Of a stretch of 23,839 nucleotides of DNA, positions 21,899 to 23,839 are shown piece by piece. Both the position numbers and the translations under genes were made by a program. Origin of the DNA: JAPUDQ01 sp964532145 (GTDB taxonomy: Bacteria > Patescibacteriota > Saccharimonadia > Saccharimonadales > Saccharimonadaceae). The stretch is from NCBI GenBank assembly GCA_964532145.1, contig CAZHGM010000014.1:1-23839 (forward strand), given 5' to 3'. Under the pieces are notes generated by a model. It saw only the letters and a list, made by a program, of their open reading frames with translations. It searched no databases and was not told the DNA's origin. Within the stretch, counting starts at the first letter, position 1. Every line of letters starts with the position of its first letter.

Positions 21899-22475
21899 AT
21901 CGTATCGAATCTTAGAACAAAAAGTCCGCGACTTGTACGCACAGAAAAATACTAACCGTGACGAGTGGGCAGATTGGCTAGCAGATAATCATGTATTTAT
22001 TGTTGCAGACAATGCTAGCGTACTTGCGCAGCGATTTGGGGCAAATGAAGAACTCGCGAAAGCCGCGGCGTTACTACATGACATTGCAGATGCGACGATG
22101 AGTCGTTTCGATGAGAATCACGAAGCGGAAAGTATGAAAATTGCACGGAAATTTCTTCAAGAGTGCGGCTATAACGACCAAGAGATAGTCATAGTCGTCG
22201 ATGATGCGATAAGGTTGCATAGTTGCCATGACGGCAATACACCCACCACCCTAGAAGGCAGAATACTCGCTACATCTGATTCTCTCGCCCACTTGCAGAC
22301 TGACTTCTACATCTATGCAACATGGATTATGGGCAAAAATACTTCGCTTGATGAAATAAAAGCGTGGGTGCTTAAAAAACTTGAGCGAGACTTTCACAAC
22401 AAAATATTGTTTGACGAAGTAAAAACAGAGGTCCAGCAAAATTACGAAATGCTAAAGGAATTATTTTCTCGATAA
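21828..22475 (+). CDS. HD-domain protein (metal-dependent phosphohydrolase fold), start uncertain
   Basis: The HD region is clear: ENHVFIVADN-like helix, AAALLHDIADATMSRFDENH with the HD pair, then DDAIRLHSCHDGNTP and ATSDSLAHLQTDFY with the distal metal Asp. Such proteins hydrolyse nucleotides or phosphate esters; the substrate is unknown. Homologous-looking sequence begins only around codon 21894. There is no ATG, GTG or TTG in frame near it, and the neat ATGA start at 21895 is in the wrong frame. The ATG at 21828 lies deep inside copy 2 and is given only as the nearest legal in-frame start. Either a one-base deletion has occurred or there is a sequence error. Confidence 0.75.
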   Translation: MQGILIRKLAIRNFLSFSTRLSNESYRILEQKVRDLYAQKNTNRDEWADWLADNHVFIVADNASVLAQRFGANEELAKAAALLHDIADATMSRFDENHEAESMKIARKFLQECGYNDQEIVIVVDDAIRLHSCHDGNTPTTLEGRILATSDSLAHLQTDFYIYATWIMGKNTSLDEIKAWVLKKLERDFHNKILFDEVKTEVQQNYEMLKELFSR

Positions 22476-22535
22476 ATGCATTTGATTAGTATCGTAACGT
22501 TATAACGAAGTTGTCGGCCTTGCCGACGGAGCGAG

Positions 22536-22584
22536 GCCCCAACGCCTCTACCGACCTGTTCGGTAGAGCGAACCGACCAGAAAA
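22536..22584 (+). repeat. REP-like unit A
   Basis: 49 nt: GCCCCAACGCC (22536-22546), a 9-bp hairpin CTCTACCGA/TCGGTAGAG with a 5-nt loop, then CGACCAGAAAA (22574-22584). Confidence 0.75.
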
Positions 22585-22753
22585 CACCTTTTCAACTTCC
22601 AAAAAAAATACGGCGGGTGAATTACAAAAAAGGTAACCAAAGGTTTTTCTGGTCGGGCGCAGCGCGGGCTATGCCCGCGCAGGCGTTGGGGCTGAGCTTT
22701 AGCACTTCGTGCTAAAATAGGTTCTAGCGAAAGCGTAAAAACTTACCAAAATT
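22571..22753. repeat. Right inverted repeat (IR-R) of the three-gene cassette
   Basis: An inverted copy of 20581-20716 that is intact, without a gap. It begins inside unit A and contains unit B, the stem GCAC/GTGC (22702-22712) and the 65 bases missing from IR-L. Confidence 0.9.
22645..22692 (-). repeat. REP-like unit B (inverted)
   Basis: 48 nt, opposite to unit A: on the minus strand GCCCCAACGCC (22692..22682), an 8-bp hairpin GCGCGGGC/GCCCGCGC (22662-22680), then CGACCAGAAAA (22655..22645). The ends match unit A exactly; the hairpin sequences differ. Confidence 0.75.
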
Positions 22754-22896
22754 CTTCTTTGTATTACAAAGTTGCCGTAAGCGCTACCCAATATTCAGCA
22801 TGTGCTACACGACAACACTACATTCATTAACGCCATGCACGGGGTGGTTTGGCGGCTGATAAACCATTCTTAGCTAGCAATAGATCTAATTGCGAG

Positions 22897-22902
22897 TACA
22901 AT
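22897..22902 (+). promoter_or_regulatory. -10 box of the PAS gene
   Basis: TACAAT with predicted +1 at 22909, one base before the ATG at 22910. Confidence 0.55.
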
Positions 22903-22909
22903 AGACACA

Positions 22910-23323
22910 ATGACTGAAACGAAACTACCTGCAGATGAACTGATAGATTCCCTGCAGGAGTCGGAGACGTATAGCGTCAAAGTGCTCGATATGGATGCAG
23001 TGATACTGTCTTTTAACAAAAGCGGATATAGACATATGGAAGTTGATGATCCGAAAACAATTCTCGGGCGTAACTGGCTGTCGTATTGGAAAGATGAAGC
23101 TGATACGAAAGCGAAAGCAGCGTTCGAAAAAGCGCGCAAAGGTCGTATTGGGTACTTCGAAGGGCAGCGAATGACGGAAAAAGGCACGCCAAAATGGTGG
23201 GAAGTGACAGTAGTGCCGTTAAAGAATGATGTGCATGATGTTCAGTGGATACTTGTGATGAGTCGGGATGTAACCGAACTTCACGCTTTGCGTAAGGAAC
23301 TTGCTACTCTGAAGGCTAAGTAG
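22910..23323 (+). CDS. Single PAS-domain protein
   Basis: 137 residues consisting almost only of one PAS fold. A GRNWLSYWKDE segment (about 53-63) and a terminal WILVMSRDVTELHALRKELATL helix are typical of PAS plus the start of the linker that normally leads to a kinase or cyclase. No output domain follows, so it is either a stand-alone sensor that binds a partner or a small-molecule-binding protein. The cofactor is unknown. It is outside the repeat-flanked cassette and is predicted to be leaderless. Confidence 0.88.
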   Translation: MTETKLPADELIDSLQESETYSVKVLDMDAVILSFNKSGYRHMEVDDPKTILGRNWLSYWKDEADTKAKAAFEKARKGRIGYFEGQRMTEKGTPKWWEVTVVPLKNDVHDVQWILVMSRDVTELHALRKELATLKAK

Positions 23324-23378
23324 ACACTCACCAAATCTCAATGTGAGCCTGATTACAGTTTTATCTATCTAACTAACC

Positions 23379-23399
23379 TATAGTAGTGATCGCTATCAC
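23379..23399 (+). promoter_or_regulatory. Promoter and palindrome of the 60-residue gene
   Basis: TATAGT (23379-23384) predicts +1 at 23391, in the middle of GTGAT-CGCT-ATCAC (23386-23399), a possible operator or 5' hairpin. Confidence 0.45.
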
Positions 23400-23416
23400 A
23401 ATGAGGAGTAAATAAC

Positions 23417-23599
23417 ATGGCAGATATGGTAGTGGAGCGCGAAAAGAGTAGTTCAGCAGGTCCGATTGTCGCAGTGGTCGCAATAGTAATTTTGGCATTT
23501 TTGGCGTATTTAGCTTGGCAATACTTTGGTGGTACTACCCCTAGTACAACGAATGTCAATGTCACGACGCCGACTGTTCCCGCGAATAATGGACAATAG
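23417..23599 (+). CDS. Small single-span membrane protein
   Basis: 60 residues. A short charged N-terminus (MADMVVEREKSSSAG) precedes one hydrophobic helix (about 17-38, ending AYLAWQYF) and a Thr/Asn/Pro-rich tail that should lie outside. GAGGAG 8 nt before the ATG is a good ribosome-binding site, and a strong terminator follows, so it is a one-gene unit. No family recognised. Confidence 0.75.
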   Translation: MADMVVEREKSSSAGPIVAVVAIVILAFLAYLAWQYFGGTTPSTTNVNVTTPTVPANNGQ

Positions 23600-23623
23600 T
23601 TACAATAGTTTCTACTTTGGTGC

Positions 23624-23649
23624 AAAAGAGGCGGTCTACCGCCTCTTTT
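23624..23649 (+). terminator. Strong terminator after the 60-residue gene
   Basis: A perfect 11-bp stem AAAAGAGGCGG/CCGCCTCTTTT with a TCTA loop. Confidence 0.9.
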
Positions 23650-23650
23650 G

Positions 23651-23679
23651 TTGTCAGAACAGGGGTAGTGTAGTACAAT
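23651..23679 (+). promoter_or_regulatory. Promoter of tRNA-Lys
   Basis: TTGTCA (23651-23656), exactly 17 nt, TACAAT (23674-23679). Predicted +1 is 23686, leaving a precursor leader of about 112 nt that contains a long inverted repeat. Confidence 0.65.
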
Positions 23680-23736
23680 ATGGTCTTGTTACGGTAATTC
23701 CTGTAGCGAAAACAAACCAAAAATGACGTGTACCCA

Positions 23737-23800
23737 CCCAGTAGTGAGCTTTCGACCTACGGTCGATCCATATCGCACATGTCGAAAGTCTACTACTGGG
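23737..23800. repeat. Inverted repeat overlapping the 5' end of tRNA-Lys
   Basis: CCCAGTAGT (23737-23745) pairs with ACTACTGGG (23792-23800), and CTTTCGAC (23749-23756) with GTCGAAAG (23781-23788). The outer right arm includes the first three bases (GGG) of the tRNA. Confidence 0.75.
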
Positions 23801-23839
23801 CCAGTAGCTCAGCTGGTTAGAGCACCTGCCTCTTAAGCA
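23798..23839 (+). tRNA. tRNA-Lys(CTT), 5' part (cut by window edge)
   Basis: Acceptor 5' strand GGGCCAG, TA, D arm GCTC...GAGC, and anticodon arm CCTGC-CTCTTAA-GCA give anticodon CTT. The 3' part is outside the window. Confidence 0.9.

Larger units (their letters stand above)
22476..22909. other. Gene-free, palindrome-rich stretch
   Basis: No gene. It holds a GTCGGC/GCCGAC hairpin (22513-22527), REP-like units A and B, the right inverted repeat, and a CTTTGT/ACAAAG palindrome near 22757. The PAS gene promoter lies at its end. Confidence 0.7.

Noticed and set aside
22830..22860. GCACGGGGTGG as a copy of the tRNA-Arg(CCG) 3' end, marking an attachment site
   Set aside because: Only about five to six contiguous bases match, too few for an integration footprint.

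Overview
The gene content, the compact layout and the repeated use of standard-code stops point to a Patescibacteria/CPR bacterium, most likely of the Saccharibacteria (TM7) type. That placement is an inference from gene families; no 16S rRNA gene is present. Support comes from the MurT/GatD amidation pair, sortase, MurA and MurB next to almost no biosynthesis, a membrane-anchored double-AAA+ Clp-like ATPase, many small membrane proteins, and transcription units that mostly start leaderless. UGA is a normal stop here, so this is not a Gracilibacteria/Absconditabacteria-type code.

Layout. Positions 1-4005: the end of a tRNA (probably Pro), a Bcp peroxiredoxin, a convergent OpgC-like membrane acyltransferase, and a minus-strand murT-gatD operon. 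Positions 4006-6943: a two-gene operon (small membrane protein plus membrane Clp-like ATPase) followed by tRNA-Gly(TCC) and tRNA-Arg(TCT). Positions 7045-9676: two paralogous tail-fibre-like proteins, the second carrying a glycoside-hydrolase-like domain. Positions 9696-10095: a 28-residue basic protein, a candidate structured RNA and tRNA-His. Positions 10267-15613: sortase, an XRE-type HTH domain fused to MurA with a palindromic operator over its own promoter, serine hydroxymethyltransferase, MurB and a TM2-like membrane protein.

From about 15.7 to 22.9 kb the region looks accessory and scarred. It holds a decapitated HAD phosphatase joined to a broken nuclease gene, a four-gene tightly coupled operon (NIF3 C-terminal/PII-like domain, RidA, SDR, alpha/beta hydrolase), a 56-residue orphan, the tail of a large serine recombinase, a GNAT acetyltransferase, two tRNA-Arg genes and several palindromes. 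Next comes a three-gene cassette (two RBBP9-like serine hydrolases and an HD-domain protein) lying between long, nearly identical inverted repeats. The left repeat contains the only assembly gap. The window ends with a PAS-domain protein, a 60-residue single-span membrane protein and the 5' half of tRNA-Lys(CTT).

Three signals stand out. First, at least ten genes have a TATAAT-like box whose predicted transcription start falls 0-2 nt before the start codon, while downstream operon genes more often show Shine-Dalgarno sequences. Second, the HTH-MurA fusion has an 11-4-11 perfect palindrome over its own -10 box. Third, the inverted-repeat cassette is bounded by 48-49 nt REP-like units with constant ends and different central hairpins.
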